A stretch of 64,000 nt of DNA from positions 5,890,001 through 5,954,000 of the forward strand of contig NZ_CP036426.1 of assembly GCF_007752535.1 (NCBI RefSeq), written 5' to 3'. Position 1 is the first letter of the stretch. Each line of letters opens with the position of its first letter. The translations under genes were made by a program, and so were the position numbers. Under the pieces are notes generated by a model. That model was not told the origin of the DNA and searched no databases. It saw only the letters and a list, made by a program, of their open reading frames with translations. This stretch comes from Tautonia plasticadhaerens. Lineage in GTDB: Bacteria > Planctomycetota > Planctomycetia > Isosphaerales > Isosphaeraceae. This document shows positions 44,683 through 53,363 of this stretch, piece after piece.

Positions 44683-45225
44683 TCAGGTCACGGTCAGGTA
44701 GCCCGGCGGCACAGCGTCGGTCAGCCAGACGCCGTTGGCCGAGACGAAGAATCGGTGCCCGTCCCGGTGCATCCGCCCGGCGGCGACTTCGAGGATGATC
44801 GGCTTGCCCCGCCTCGCCCCGACCCTGCGGGCCGTCTCCACGTCCCTCGACAGGTGGACGTGGTGCCGGTTGCCCCGCACGAGCCCCTCTTCCATGATCG
44901 CCGGCAGGAACCGCTCGACCGTGCCGTGGTAGAGCACCTCGGGCGGCTCCCTCTCCTCCAGGTGCAGGTCCACCTCGACGCTGTGCCCCTGGTTGGCCCG
45001 GATCAGCTCGCCCGACCCATCGAACGAGAACCGCCGCTTGTCGTTCGTTTCCATGACCTCGACCAGCTCGTCGTAGGCGATGGGGAAGCCGTGCTCCTGG
45101 GCAGCAGCGAGCAGGTCGTCCACCGGCACCCAGCCGCCGGGCCGGAGCGTCAGGCCGAGTTCCTGCGGGGCGTGCCGGAGGTACTTCGACAGGTACTTGC
45201 TGACCCGGACCAGCCGCTTCTCCAT
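44683..45225 (-). CDS. kptA: RNA 2'-phosphotransferase (Tpt1/KptA family), 180 aa
   Basis: Complete KptA/Tpt1: VSKYLSKYLRHAPQELGLTL (Arg-His pair), GWVPVDDLLAAA, NDKRRFSFDG, IRANQGHSVEVDL, LYHGTVERFLPAIMEEGLVR and NRHHVHLSRDVETARRVG. The enzyme moves an internal RNA 2'-phosphate onto NAD+, giving ADP-ribose cyclic phosphate; in bacteria it acts in RNA repair or on other phosphorylated ends. The start at 45225 uses AAGGG 8 bases upstream. It has no operon partner except the downstream hydrolase at about 150 bases. Confidence 0.9.
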   Translation of the reverse strand: MEKRLVRVSKYLSKYLRHAPQELGLTLRPGGWVPVDDLLAAAQEHGFPIAYDELVEVMETNDKRRFSFDGSGELIRANQGHSVEVDLHLEEREPPEVLYHGTVERFLPAIMEEGLVRGNRHHVHLSRDVETARRVGARRGKPIILEVAAGRMHRDGHRFFVSANGVWLTDAVPPGYLTVT

Positions 45226-45456
45226 GAGCTGCACCCTTCTCGCCGGCCGGGGGAGTCCGCCTCGGCCGCCTCCCGACGATCCGAGCAGGTCGTCCCGAAG
45301 GCGATGACCGGCCGGAATCGCACGCCATCGTCCTCTACAATCGCTATGTTATCGTATCAGCCAACGGCCCTGCATCATCGACGGAAGGGCGACCGATGAC
45401 CAGCTCCGAAGCGAGGGACGCCGGTCGGATGCGGGACGGTCCTCGTCTCGAATCGG

Positions 45457-45522
45457 GAGATCCCCGAAGGCGAGGAGTCGATCCTTGAGGCACGCCGCCT
45501 GCTGATCCGGGGGCAGCGGTGA
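45457..45522 (+). pseudogene. 3'-end fragment of the small basic protein paralogue
   Basis: In frame it reads EIPEGEESILEARRLLIRGQR and a TGA, followed by CCTTC. This parallels the last residues of the gene at 39308-39733 (MPEVEERIREARRMVIRGQR, TGACCTTC), protein and DNA alike. Nothing upstream belongs to that gene. It is a transplanted or duplicated 3' end, located just before the hydrolase gene. Confidence 0.6.
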
Positions 45523-45559
45523 CCTTCAGACCGTGAAGAAAACGATCACCACGGGGCCG

Positions 45560-46468
45560 ATGGAAATGATGGAGCACGCCCTCGCCCTTCGGTCCGGCAG
45601 GACGCTGGAGGTCAGGGAATACGGGGACGAGTCCGGGCACCCGGTGATCTTCTTCCACGGGCTGATCGGCTCGCACCACCAGGCGTCCTACATCGCCGAC
45701 CAGGCGAGGCAGAACGGCCTGCGGGTCATCGCCCCGAACCGGCCCGGCGTCGGCCGCTCCGGCTTCACCCGGCGGACGACCCCGCTCGATGCCGTCCCCG
45801 ACGTAGAGGAGCTGGCCGAGGCCCTCGGGCTGGGCGAGTTCAGCGTCATCGGCATCTCGGGCGGTGCCCCCTATGCCCTGGCGACCCTCTCCCGGCTGGG
45901 CCACCGGGTGCAGACGGCGACGATCATCAGCGGCATGGGGCCGCCGCAGCTGCCCGGAGCCCTGGACGGCATGGACCGCAGGCGACGGCTGCTCCTGGGA
46001 ATCGGCTCCCGGAATCCCCGGCTGGCACGGCGGGCCTTCCAGGAGGCGGCGGATCGCTTCCAAGCCGACCCGGAGCGGTTCCTCCCCCGGCTGATCGCCA
46101 CGTGGTCGGCCCCCGACCGGATGATCTTCCGCCGCCGAGAGGTCTTCGAGCTGTTCCTGCGTGATTTGCACTCGGTCTTCACCGAGGGGGTCGGGGCAGA
46201 GGGGCTGGCCCAGGAACTCGCCCTCTATCGCAACTACGGGTTCCCGCTCCGATCCTTGCCGAAGGACCGGCGGGTGACGCTCTGGCAGGGGCTCGCCGAC
46301 ACGATCGTGCCCCCGGCGATGGCCTGGGCGCTGGTCCGGGCGCTGCCGAATTGCGAGGCCCTCCTCGTGCCGGGCGGGCACTTCATGGCAGTGGACGAGG
46401 CCCACCGGATCGTCGCCCGCTTGAGGGAGCAGCTCGACGAGCCGGCATCCTTGGAGAATCAGACCTGA
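45560..46468 (+). CDS. alpha/beta hydrolase, 302 aa
   Basis: Standard alpha/beta hydrolase with HPVIFFHGLIGSHHQASYIA (oxyanion hole), NRPGVGRSGFTRR, SVIGISGGAPYALATLSRLG (nucleophile Ser) and VPGGHFMAVDEAHRIVARL (His); the Asp is in LWQGLADTIVPP. The cap region (about residues 120-220) is Arg-rich. Substrate is unknown. The start is uncertain between GTG 45533 and ATG 45560; the latter fits the first conserved strand. It follows the transplanted gene end at 45457-45522. Confidence 0.8.
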   Translation: MEMMEHALALRSGRTLEVREYGDESGHPVIFFHGLIGSHHQASYIADQARQNGLRVIAPNRPGVGRSGFTRRTTPLDAVPDVEELAEALGLGEFSVIGISGGAPYALATLSRLGHRVQTATIISGMGPPQLPGALDGMDRRRRLLLGIGSRNPRLARRAFQEAADRFQADPERFLPRLIATWSAPDRMIFRRREVFELFLRDLHSVFTEGVGAEGLAQELALYRNYGFPLRSLPKDRRVTLWQGLADTIVPPAMAWALVRALPNCEALLVPGGHFMAVDEAHRIVARLREQLDEPASLENQT

Positions 46469-46610
46469 TCGGCCTCTCGGAAAGTCCCTCACTCGCCGCT
46501 TCGCCGTGTTGACGAGGACACGGACATCCAGCGTGTCGAACGGGTCGGCGATTGCCCGACATCGGCCGGCGATCACGATGAGTCTCCGTGACGCTACGTC
46601 GGACACCCGG

Positions 46611-47030
46611 TCAGGGTCGGGCGATGGTGTTGGCGGGGCGGCGGAGCTTCATTTCCTCGGCGAAGTAGTACTCTCTCCGGTCGGGGAAGGACTGGACGAG
46701 GGACATGGAGCGGGCGGCCTCCCGGCGGTAGAGTTCCTCCCAGTCGCCGTCGGCGACCTTCTGGAGGCTGGCGGCGTCGGTGCGGTGCTGCTTGGCCTCT
46801 CGTCGGATCTCCAAGACGAGGGCGTGGGGCTCGCCGAACTCGGCGGCGAGGCGGTCGGCGAGTTGGTCCAGCTTGTCGGCCTGCCTGGTGAGGGCGTGGG
46901 CCTCGCCGGCGCAGACGTGGCGGAATTGCTCCAGCTCGGGGGACAACGACTGATGGGCGGCGTACACGGCGCTGGCGGTGATGGCGCAGAGGAGGGCGGC
47001 CAGCCAGCAAAGGGACGTTCGTGCGACCAC
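46611..47030 (-). CDS. exported helical protein, 139 aa
   Basis: GTG start at 47030 with TGGAGGC upstream. The first 24 residues form a signal peptide or membrane anchor (SLCWLAALLCAITASAVYAA). The rest is a continuous amphipathic helix-rich segment (GEAHALTRQADKLDQLADRL, EIRREAKQHRTDAASLQKVA) ending MSLVQSFPDRREYYF. It may form a periplasmic coiled coil. Two Cys residues are present. No family is recognised. It lies just downstream of the SRAP gene on the same strand. Confidence 0.6.
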   Translation of the reverse strand: MVARTSLCWLAALLCAITASAVYAAHQSLSPELEQFRHVCAGEAHALTRQADKLDQLADRLAAEFGEPHALVLEIRREAKQHRTDAASLQKVADGDWEELYRREAARSMSLVQSFPDRREYYFAEEMKLRRPANTIARP

Positions 47031-47084
47031 GTGTAGCCTCCAGAAGGGGTCGGGGATCGGTTTGGCGTCGGGCAGCTCAACGCC

Positions 47085-47753
47085 CTATCCGACCCGTTCG
47101 ATGCACTCGTCCACGTCGTTGGCCGGGCTGTTGACCAGCGTCGAGACGGGATATGCCTCCATCTCCTCGGCGGGGTAAGGCACCAGGAGCGGACGGAGCA
47201 TCTTCGGATCGGTGACCTCGGGGTCGAGCCAGATGTCGTAATCCGAGTCGTGCAGGATCACGGGCATTCGGTCGTGGACCGGGGCCACGACCTCGTTGGG
47301 CTCGCCCGTGATGAGCGTGCAGCTCTCGATCGGCCCGCCGCCCTTGTCCCAGCGCTCCCAGAGCCCGGCGAAGGCGAAGGGCCGGTCGTCCTTCATGCGG
47401 ATGAAATAGGGCCGCTTGTGCTTGCCCTCTCGCCTCCATTCGTAGAAGCCGTCTGCGACCACGAGGCAGCGTTTGGTCTTGAAGGCGTGGCGGAACGCCG
47501 GCTTCTCGGCGACGGTCTCGGCCCTGGCGTTGATCATCTTGTTGCCGATCGACGGATCGTCGGCCCACGAGGGGATCAGGCCCCAGTGCAGCAGGCAGAG
47601 CGTCCGATGACCTTGGTCGGGGCCGGGCCGGACGACGGGCACGTCCTGGGTCGGGGCGATGTTGTAGCGGGCCGGCAGCTCCGGCACCTCGGGAAGGTCG
47701 AACGCCTCGGCAATTGTCTCACGCTTGGCCCGGAGCGTGTATCGACCGCACAT
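47085..47753 (-). CDS. SRAP-domain protein (YedK/HMCES family), 222 aa
   Basis: Starts MCGRYTLRAKRETIAEAFDL, so Cys2 is exposed after Met removal, as needed for the thiazolidine link to abasic DNA. The remaining signature is present: ARYNIAPTQDVPVVRP, LHWGLIPSWADDPS, NARAETVAEKPAFRHAFKTK, LVVADGFYEWRREGKHKRPY and VHDRMPVILHDSDYDIWL. SRAP proteins protect single-stranded DNA at abasic sites by covalent crosslinking. The length is normal. Its own replicon also carries an active-looking SprT protease, the other arm of DNA-protein crosslink handling. Confidence 0.9.
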   Translation of the reverse strand: MCGRYTLRAKRETIAEAFDLPEVPELPARYNIAPTQDVPVVRPGPDQGHRTLCLLHWGLIPSWADDPSIGNKMINARAETVAEKPAFRHAFKTKRCLVVADGFYEWRREGKHKRPYFIRMKDDRPFAFAGLWERWDKGGGPIESCTLITGEPNEVVAPVHDRMPVILHDSDYDIWLDPEVTDPKMLRPLLVPYPAEEMEAYPVSTLVNSPANDVDECIERVG

Positions 47754-47804
47754 CGTCCGCCTCCCCGTGACTGGCAACCGCTCGATCTTGACCGACCCTG
47801 CCGG

Positions 47805-48257
47805 TCATCGACCCCCGGAAGATCGCTTGCGGAGGGCCAGGCACTCCTCCTCCAGCACGCCGCCGATCACTTCCGGGGCGGGACGCCACGGGTCAAGGTC
47901 GGCGGCAATCAGGATCGGGTGCGACGAGGTGATGCCCCCGATCAGGGGCGTGCTCCTCCCGTAGACGACGGAGGCGATGCGGGCCTGGCGGATGACGTAA
48001 GAGCACATGAAGCACGGTTCGGCGGTCGTGTAGAGCGTGCCGCCCGAGAGGTCGGGGCCGCCGAGCGTGTCCACCGCCCGCTGCACGGCGAGGATCTCGG
48101 CGTGCCCGGTGACTGCCCCTCCGGTCGGAAGCTCCTCGCTCGCCTCGGCGACGACCCGCCCGGCGACCACGATGAGCGAGCCGACCGGCGAGTCGCCCCG
48201 ATCGCCGGCCTCCCGTGCCAGTTCGAGGCAGCGGCGCATGTAGGTCTCGTGGTCCAT
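47805..48257 (-). CDS. nucleoside/cytidine deaminase-fold protein, 150 aa
   Basis: Zinc-dependent deaminase with TGHAEILAVQRAVDT (His and Glu of HAE) and TAEPCFMCSYVIRQ (PCxxC), the canonical zinc site. The N-terminal YMRRCLELAREAGDRGDSPV and VGSLIVVAGRVVAEA match guanine/cytosine deaminase or TadA-like enzymes. Substrate cannot be read: guanine, cytosine or tRNA adenosine are all possible. The start at 48257 (MDHETYMRR) fits the family. It ends 51 bases before the SRAP start, so the pair may be co-transcribed. Confidence 0.8.
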   Translation of the reverse strand: MDHETYMRRCLELAREAGDRGDSPVGSLIVVAGRVVAEASEELPTGGAVTGHAEILAVQRAVDTLGGPDLSGGTLYTTAEPCFMCSYVIRQARIASVVYGRSTPLIGGITSSHPILIAADLDPWRPAPEVIGGVLEEECLALRKRSSGGR

Positions 48258-48297
48258 CGTGGGCAGCCCGCCGAAGCTTGAGATCGAGGCAGGCTCG

Positions 48298-48708
48298 TCA
48301 CTCGCCGGGCTCGGTCAGGTAGCTGTCGAAGACCCGGACCTGGGCGAAGTGCGGCCGGTTCTCCTCGACGAACCGCTCGTGCTGCGGGTGGACGAGGTAC
48401 GCCTCCTTGGTCGCCTTGTCCCGGAGGACGACGTGCAGGGCCACGTCGAAGTCCTTGACGCTGACCGGCTCCTCCACGTCCTCGGCAATCGTGCCCACGG
48501 AAAAGTAGGTCGAGCCCTCGATGTCGGCGAGGTACTTGTGGCAGGAATCGACGAACCGCTGACGGGACTCCTCGGAGCGGTCCTTGAGCGTGAAGAAGAC
48601 CATGTGGGCCAGCGGCTTGCCGGCGTCCTGGGCGGGCATGGCGTTGGCCCCGAGGACGCAGAGGGTGACCAGGGCGGGCACGGACCAGCGGATCAGGGTG
48701 GCCTTCAT
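48298..48708 (-). CDS. exported Dabb (stress-responsive A/B barrel) protein, 136 aa
   Basis: Signal peptide MKATLIRWSVPALVTLCVLG then Dabb domain: LAHMVFFTLKDRSEESRQRF, VDSCHKYLADIEGSTYFSVG, KDFDVALHVVLRDKATKEAY and YLVHPQHERFVEENRPHFAQ. Dabb domains are dimeric alpha/beta barrels of about 100 aa; planctomycete genomes carry several exported ones of unknown function. The GGAG site precedes the ATG at 48708. It lies upstream of the deaminase gene on the same strand (40-base gap). Confidence 0.85.
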   Translation of the reverse strand: MKATLIRWSVPALVTLCVLGANAMPAQDAGKPLAHMVFFTLKDRSEESRQRFVDSCHKYLADIEGSTYFSVGTIAEDVEEPVSVKDFDVALHVVLRDKATKEAYLVHPQHERFVEENRPHFAQVRVFDSYLTEPGE

Positions 48709-49170
48709 CGGGGTCGCTCCTGGGCTTGGTAGCGGGTCATTCAAGCGACCCGCATGATGGCCGATGCCGCCGGAGGGGGCAAGCGACGGGCCGTCTTCGA
48801 CTCGACCACGGGCCAGACCTCCTGCCTGCTCGACGAACGGCGGTCCGCTTCCCCGTTTCCTGCCCTCCGATTCCTCGTCGATGAAAGGGAGGACGACACG
48901 GATCAGGGAGCCGGGGAGTCGGCGGCCAGGAGCCTCTCCGGCGTTGCTCGGGGGCATCGCCAGGGACGGTCTCGGCCGGGCGTTTGCCCACGGCGGCCGG
49001 TCGAGCTAAGCTCGTTGCACCTGTTCAACCGTCGCCGACGATGACCGCCACGACGCCAGCCCGAGTCGTCTCGTGACGGGGCTTTGAGCAGAGCCGATCT
49101 CTCTGAACGAAAGGGCACTGAATGCACGCAGATTGCGGGCATTCGGTGTACAAAGGCGAGGGTCAAGAGC
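48709..49170. other. gene-free stretch before the defence island
   Basis: No supported gene. It carries the leader of the Dabb gene (minus) and the start region of the methyltransferase (plus). A frame open from 49084 has no ribosome site or conserved N-terminus, so the methyltransferase start is placed at 49171. Confidence 0.4.
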
Positions 49171-50490
49171 GTGACCTCAGCGACGATTCCCCCTCGATCG
49201 AATCCCGTGTCCTTGCCGTCGGACGCATCGGCCTGGCCCACGGACCGGCTGTCGGACGAGGCGGTGCGGGCGATCCAGACCTGCCGCAAGCACGGGAAGG
49301 CGGCGGCGAGGCACGCCTGGCAAGCAGGGGCTTACTTGTCGATCCTCCACGCCCGGCTGGTCAAGGGACGGAAGTGGGCGGCCTGGCTCCACAGGCACGA
49401 GGAGGTCGTCTCCGAGGACACGGCCCGCCGCTACATCCTGCTCTACGAGCGGACCGGGGGCCGGGCGGCGGGGCTGGACGGGATGACGCTGACCGAGGCA
49501 TACGCCGCCTTCGGGATCACGAGATTCACTGAGGCCGCCTCGACTCCACCCGGATCGAACGGGGATGGCTCGATCCATGGCCACGAACGGTTGGAGGCCG
49601 ATCATCGTCGCCAGTCGTCCCACGAGACTCCGATCCTGAACGGGTTCAACGGCAATCATCACCACCCCGTCGTGCCGAACGATCTCGAAGAGCCCGCTGA
49701 TACCCTCGCAGGGATCGGCGAGAAGGCGATCCTCCGGGCCGCCAAGGAGATCCGGCAGCGGCAGAACGCCGGGCGGCTCCGCCGGCAGAGGGAGCGGGAG
49801 GAGGCGGCTAGGGCGCAGAGGGGAGGCAAGCGGACCTGGGTCGTCACCGCCGACCAGAGGGTCGCCCGATGCCACGCCGTCATCGCCGACCCGCCCTACG
49901 GGATCAGCGGGGAGCCGTGGGAGCCGGAAGACCTGGAGGGGTACACACGAGAGTGGTGCGGGCGGTGGTCGAAGTGCGGGGCCGACCTCGTGGCGATCTT
50001 CTGGAGCCAGGGGAAGCTGTTCGAGGGCCGGCGGTGGTTCGACGAATCGCTCTCGGGCTATACGTTCCAGCAAGTCCTGACCTGGCACGCCAACAACAAC
50101 GGGGCTCACAAGAGTCGCAGGTGGCTCAAGCAGAGTTGGGAGCCCATCTTCCTCTATCGGCGGGGCGGCTCCGATCGGCTCATCCTGGCGGAGGACAAGG
50201 CGTGGAGCGGCGACCTGCACAACCTGGACTGCTACGTCGCTCCGGTGCCGCAGGTCAATTACAGCGGTCACGACCTGAAGCAACATCCGACGCAGAAGCC
50301 GGTGAGCGTGATGCGCTGGCTGGTCCACGCTCTCTCGGAGCCGGGCGAGATGGTCGCCACGCCGTTCTGCGGCGTGGCCCCGTGCGGGGTCGCCGCCGTA
50401 CAGCTCGGGCGCAAGTACCACGGGATCGAGATCGACGAGCGGTATCGGCGGATCGCCGAGGGGCGGATCGCCATGTACGGGATGGCGTAG
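49171..50490 (+). CDS. orphan DNA methyltransferase with DUF3102-like N-terminus, 439 aa
   Basis: The N-terminal 110 residues resemble DUF3102 (AIQTCRKHGKAAARHAWQAG, YLSILHARLVKGRKWAAWLH, VVSEDTARRYILLYERTGG). The methyltransferase part has ADPPYGISGEPWEPEDLEGY (motif IV, about residue 239) before KPVSVMRWLVHALSEPGEMV and TPFCGVAPCGVAAVQLGRKY (motif I), the beta-class order. Motif I has Thr where Asp is usual (VATPFCG), which could matter. It would methylate adenine or cytosine in DNA without a paired nuclease, so it is an orphan or antirestriction enzyme. Start GTG at 49171 with GAGGG upstream. Confidence 0.75.
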   Translation: MTSATIPPRSNPVSLPSDASAWPTDRLSDEAVRAIQTCRKHGKAAARHAWQAGAYLSILHARLVKGRKWAAWLHRHEEVVSEDTARRYILLYERTGGRAAGLDGMTLTEAYAAFGITRFTEAASTPPGSNGDGSIHGHERLEADHRRQSSHETPILNGFNGNHHHPVVPNDLEEPADTLAGIGEKAILRAAKEIRQRQNAGRLRRQREREEAARAQRGGKRTWVVTADQRVARCHAVIADPPYGISGEPWEPEDLEGYTREWCGRWSKCGADLVAIFWSQGKLFEGRRWFDESLSGYTFQQVLTWHANNNGAHKSRRWLKQSWEPIFLYRRGGSDRLILAEDKAWSGDLHNLDCYVAPVPQVNYSGHDLKQHPTQKPVSVMRWLVHALSEPGEMVATPFCGVAPCGVAAVQLGRKYHGIEIDERYRRIAEGRIAMYGMA

Positions 50491-50539
50491 CACCGACTCG
50501 ACCAGATCGACTGGCTTCGAGGGCTCGCTCCGGTTCGGC

Positions 50540-50848
50540 GTGGGCGGCGACAGTCCGTTGAACGGCGGCCAGGGGGTCGGCAGGACCAGCAGGGTGGCCC
50601 GAATCGGCGACGTGCTGGTGGCTCCCGTCGGGTCCAACGAGCCGGGGGTGGGTCACCCGGCCGTCTTTCCATTAACACTCGCCGATCAGCTGATCAGGAC
50701 GTTCAGCACGGAGGAGGACTTGGTGCTCGACCCGTTCTGCGGCAGCGGGCAGACGCTCCTGGCCGGCAAGGGGTGCGGGCGGCGCTATCTGGGCATTGAG
50801 CGAGAGGAGCGGTACGTTCAGCTCGCATTGGGGCGGCCGGGGAGGTGA
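50540..50848 (+). pseudogene. C-terminal fragment of a second DNA methyltransferase
   Basis: Ends with HPAVFPLTLADQLIRTFSTE, DLVLDPFCGSGQTLLAGKGC and RRYLGIEREERYVQLALGR: a beta-class N4-cytosine or N6-adenine methyltransferase end, with motif I DPFCGSGQT intact. The catalytic motif IV (S/DPPY) and substrate-binding parts are missing, and the first 45 residues look unstructured. It lies 49 bases after the orphan methyltransferase, so it may be a remnant of a methyltransferase pair. Confidence 0.7.
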
Positions 50849-50995
50849 TGCTCCGGCCTGCGATACCACCTCAAGCCGATCAGCGAGGTCGGCGAGAGCT
50901 GCCACGTGGTCGATCCGGTCGGAGACCTTCGACCGGCCTACCTGGACCGCCACACCGAGATCCACCTGGCCTCAAGTCATCGGGACGATGCGATC

Positions 50996-51802
50996 ATGGC
51001 CCGTTCGGAGCCCGATGACCTGCTCGTGATCGTCCCGTGCGGCCAGGCGAAGGTCTGGGACGACGACCCCGGCCGGAGGCCGGTCGCTGCTCGGGACGCC
51101 TACACCGGCTCCCCCTTCAAGGTGAATCGGGCCTACGCCGAGGCGTTCGCCTCCCGCTGGGTCATCCTCAGTGCGAAATACGGCTTCATCCCGCCCGACT
51201 TCCCGCTCCCCGGCCCCTACAATGTGACCTTCAAGCGGAAGGCGACCGGGCCGGTCGGGGTCGCCACGCTGATCGATCAGGTCAGGGAGCAGCGACTCGA
51301 CGAGCAACCGAGAATCGTCGGCCTCGGAGGCAAGGACTACCGGGCCGTCATCGAGGCGGCGTTCGCCCCGTCCGGCCGGATCGTGGAATTCCCGTTCGCC
51401 GGGCTGCCGATCGGGCTGGCGATGCAGGCGACGAGGCGGGCGATCCTGGAAGCCGAGCCGATTCCTCGGGAGGACACCGCCATGACCGTGCGATTCCCGA
51501 TGAGGACGAGGTTCCTCGAACCGTTGCGGCTGGGCATCAAGCTCCACCGGCACCGACTCGACGAGGGGCGTCCGATCGAGGTCGTGCTGGGGCCGGGCGG
51601 CTATCAGGGCCGATGGGTCGTGGTCGTCCGGGAGGAGGACGGGGAGCGATTCGAGGCGGTCGGCTCGATGAACGACCCGTCCCGCTTCCCGCAGCGGATC
51701 AGGGCCGCCGCCCTGGCGTTGCACCGGGAGGGGGCCTACGGCCGATTCCTCGTCGAGCACGACCGGGAGGGCGGGGTCGTGACGATCCGCCGGGACGGCT
51801 GA
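50996..51802 (+). CDS. DUF6884-like protein, 268 aa
   Basis: The first 130 residues match the DUF6884 pattern: DDLLVIVPCGQAKVWDD, ARDAYTGSPFKVNRAYAEAF, WVILSAKYGFIPPDFPLPGP, YNVTFKRK. DUF6884 proteins are often near restriction or DNA-modification genes. The second half (about 160-268) is an unknown domain: TVRFPMRTRFLEPLRLGIKL, VVVVREEDGERFEAVGSMND. The start at 50996 (MARSEPDDL) is preferred over 50906 because it lies directly before the first conserved strand. It precedes the DISARM genes. Confidence 0.65.
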   Translation: MARSEPDDLLVIVPCGQAKVWDDDPGRRPVAARDAYTGSPFKVNRAYAEAFASRWVILSAKYGFIPPDFPLPGPYNVTFKRKATGPVGVATLIDQVREQRLDEQPRIVGLGGKDYRAVIEAAFAPSGRIVEFPFAGLPIGLAMQATRRAILEAEPIPREDTAMTVRFPMRTRFLEPLRLGIKLHRHRLDEGRPIEVVLGPGGYQGRWVVVVREEDGERFEAVGSMNDPSRFPQRIRAAALALHREGAYGRFLVEHDREGGVVTIRRDG

Positions 51803-53363
51803 TCCATGACCGCAACCCAATCGGGACCAGGCGCCGATCGACTGCCCGCATCCGCCCATCAACGAGCGACGATTCGCTTGCATCGCCATAACAGACGGAG
51901 TACCCTGGACAGGAGCGAGCCAACCACCCACCCAACGACGGGCGGGAGTGATCGAGAACGACGCAAGTTCCTCGGGGACCATGATGTCTGTCGCCACCGC
52001 CGCTCCCCCGGAGCAGGGCCAGCTCGTCCAGGTCCGGTCCCGCCGCTGGGTGGTCAACGAGGTGAAGCCGAGCGGCCTGCCCGCCCCGGCGATGCAGCTT
52101 CCCGTAGCCCGGCGGCAGCACCTCCTGACGCTCGCCTCCGTCGAGGACGACGGCCTGGGCGAGGAGTTGCAGGTCGTCTGGGAGGTCGAGCCGGGCGCCA
52201 GGGTCATCGAGAAGGTCTCCCTGCCGGAGGGGACCGGCCTCGACGAGCCGGGGACGCTCGACGCCTTCCTCGACGCCGTGCGCTGGGGCGCCGCCTCGAC
52301 GGCCGACCACAAGAACATCCAGTCGCCGTTCCGCAGCGGCATCGAGATCGAGGACTACCAGCTCGACCCGGTGGTCCGTGCGATCCAGATGCCCAGGGTC
52401 AACCTGCTGATCGCCGACGACGTGGGCCTGGGCAAGACCATCGAGGCCGGCATGGTCGCCCTGGAGCTGATCATCCGCCACCGGGCCAGGAAGATCCTCG
52501 TCGTCTGCCCGTCCGCCCTCCAGATCCAGTGGCGGGACCAGATGCGGGACAAGTTCGGGCTGGACTTCCGCATCGTGGACTCGGAGCTGATGCGTGACCT
52601 GCGTCGGCGCCGGGGCATCCACGTCAACCCGTGGGCGCACTTCCCCCGGCTGATCACCTCCATCGACTTCCTCAAGCGGGAGCGACCGCTGCGGCTGTTC
52701 CGGGAGACCCTGCCCGCACCCGGCGAGCCGGTCTACCCCCGACGGTACGACCTGATGATCTGCGACGAGGCCCACAACTGCGCCCCGTCGGGGGCCGGGC
52801 GCTACGCCGCCGACTCGCTGCGGACGCAGGCGCTCCGGGAGCTGGCCCCGCACTTCGAGCACAAGCTCTTCCTGACCGCCACGCCGCACAACGGCTACCG
52901 GGAGAGCTTCGGCGCCCTGCTGGAGCTGCTGGACAACCAGCGGTTCTCCAGGGGGACCGAGCCGGACCGCAAGCAGCTGGAGGCGGTGATGGTGCGGCGC
53001 CTCAAGGGCGACCCCGCCTTCGCCTTCAACCACCTGGGCATCCGCCGGTTCCCGCCCCGCATCCTGGAGCCGATCGAGGTGCCGTACACCGACGAGGAGC
53101 GGGAGGTCCACGCCGCCCTGCGTCGATACACCAGGCTGCGGACGGAGCGGGCGGAGGGGGCGGCCGAGCGGTTCGCCTCGGAGTTCGTGCTGAAGACGCT
53201 CAAGAAGCGGCTGTTCTCCTGCCCGGCGGCGTTCCTCGCCACGCTGGAGCAGCACGAGAAGACCCTGCACACCGCCCGCAAGCGGGCCGCCGGGCCGAGC
53301 TACCGGACGCTCCAGCTCGAACTGGACCGCATGGACGAGGACTACTGGTCGGCCACTGACGAC

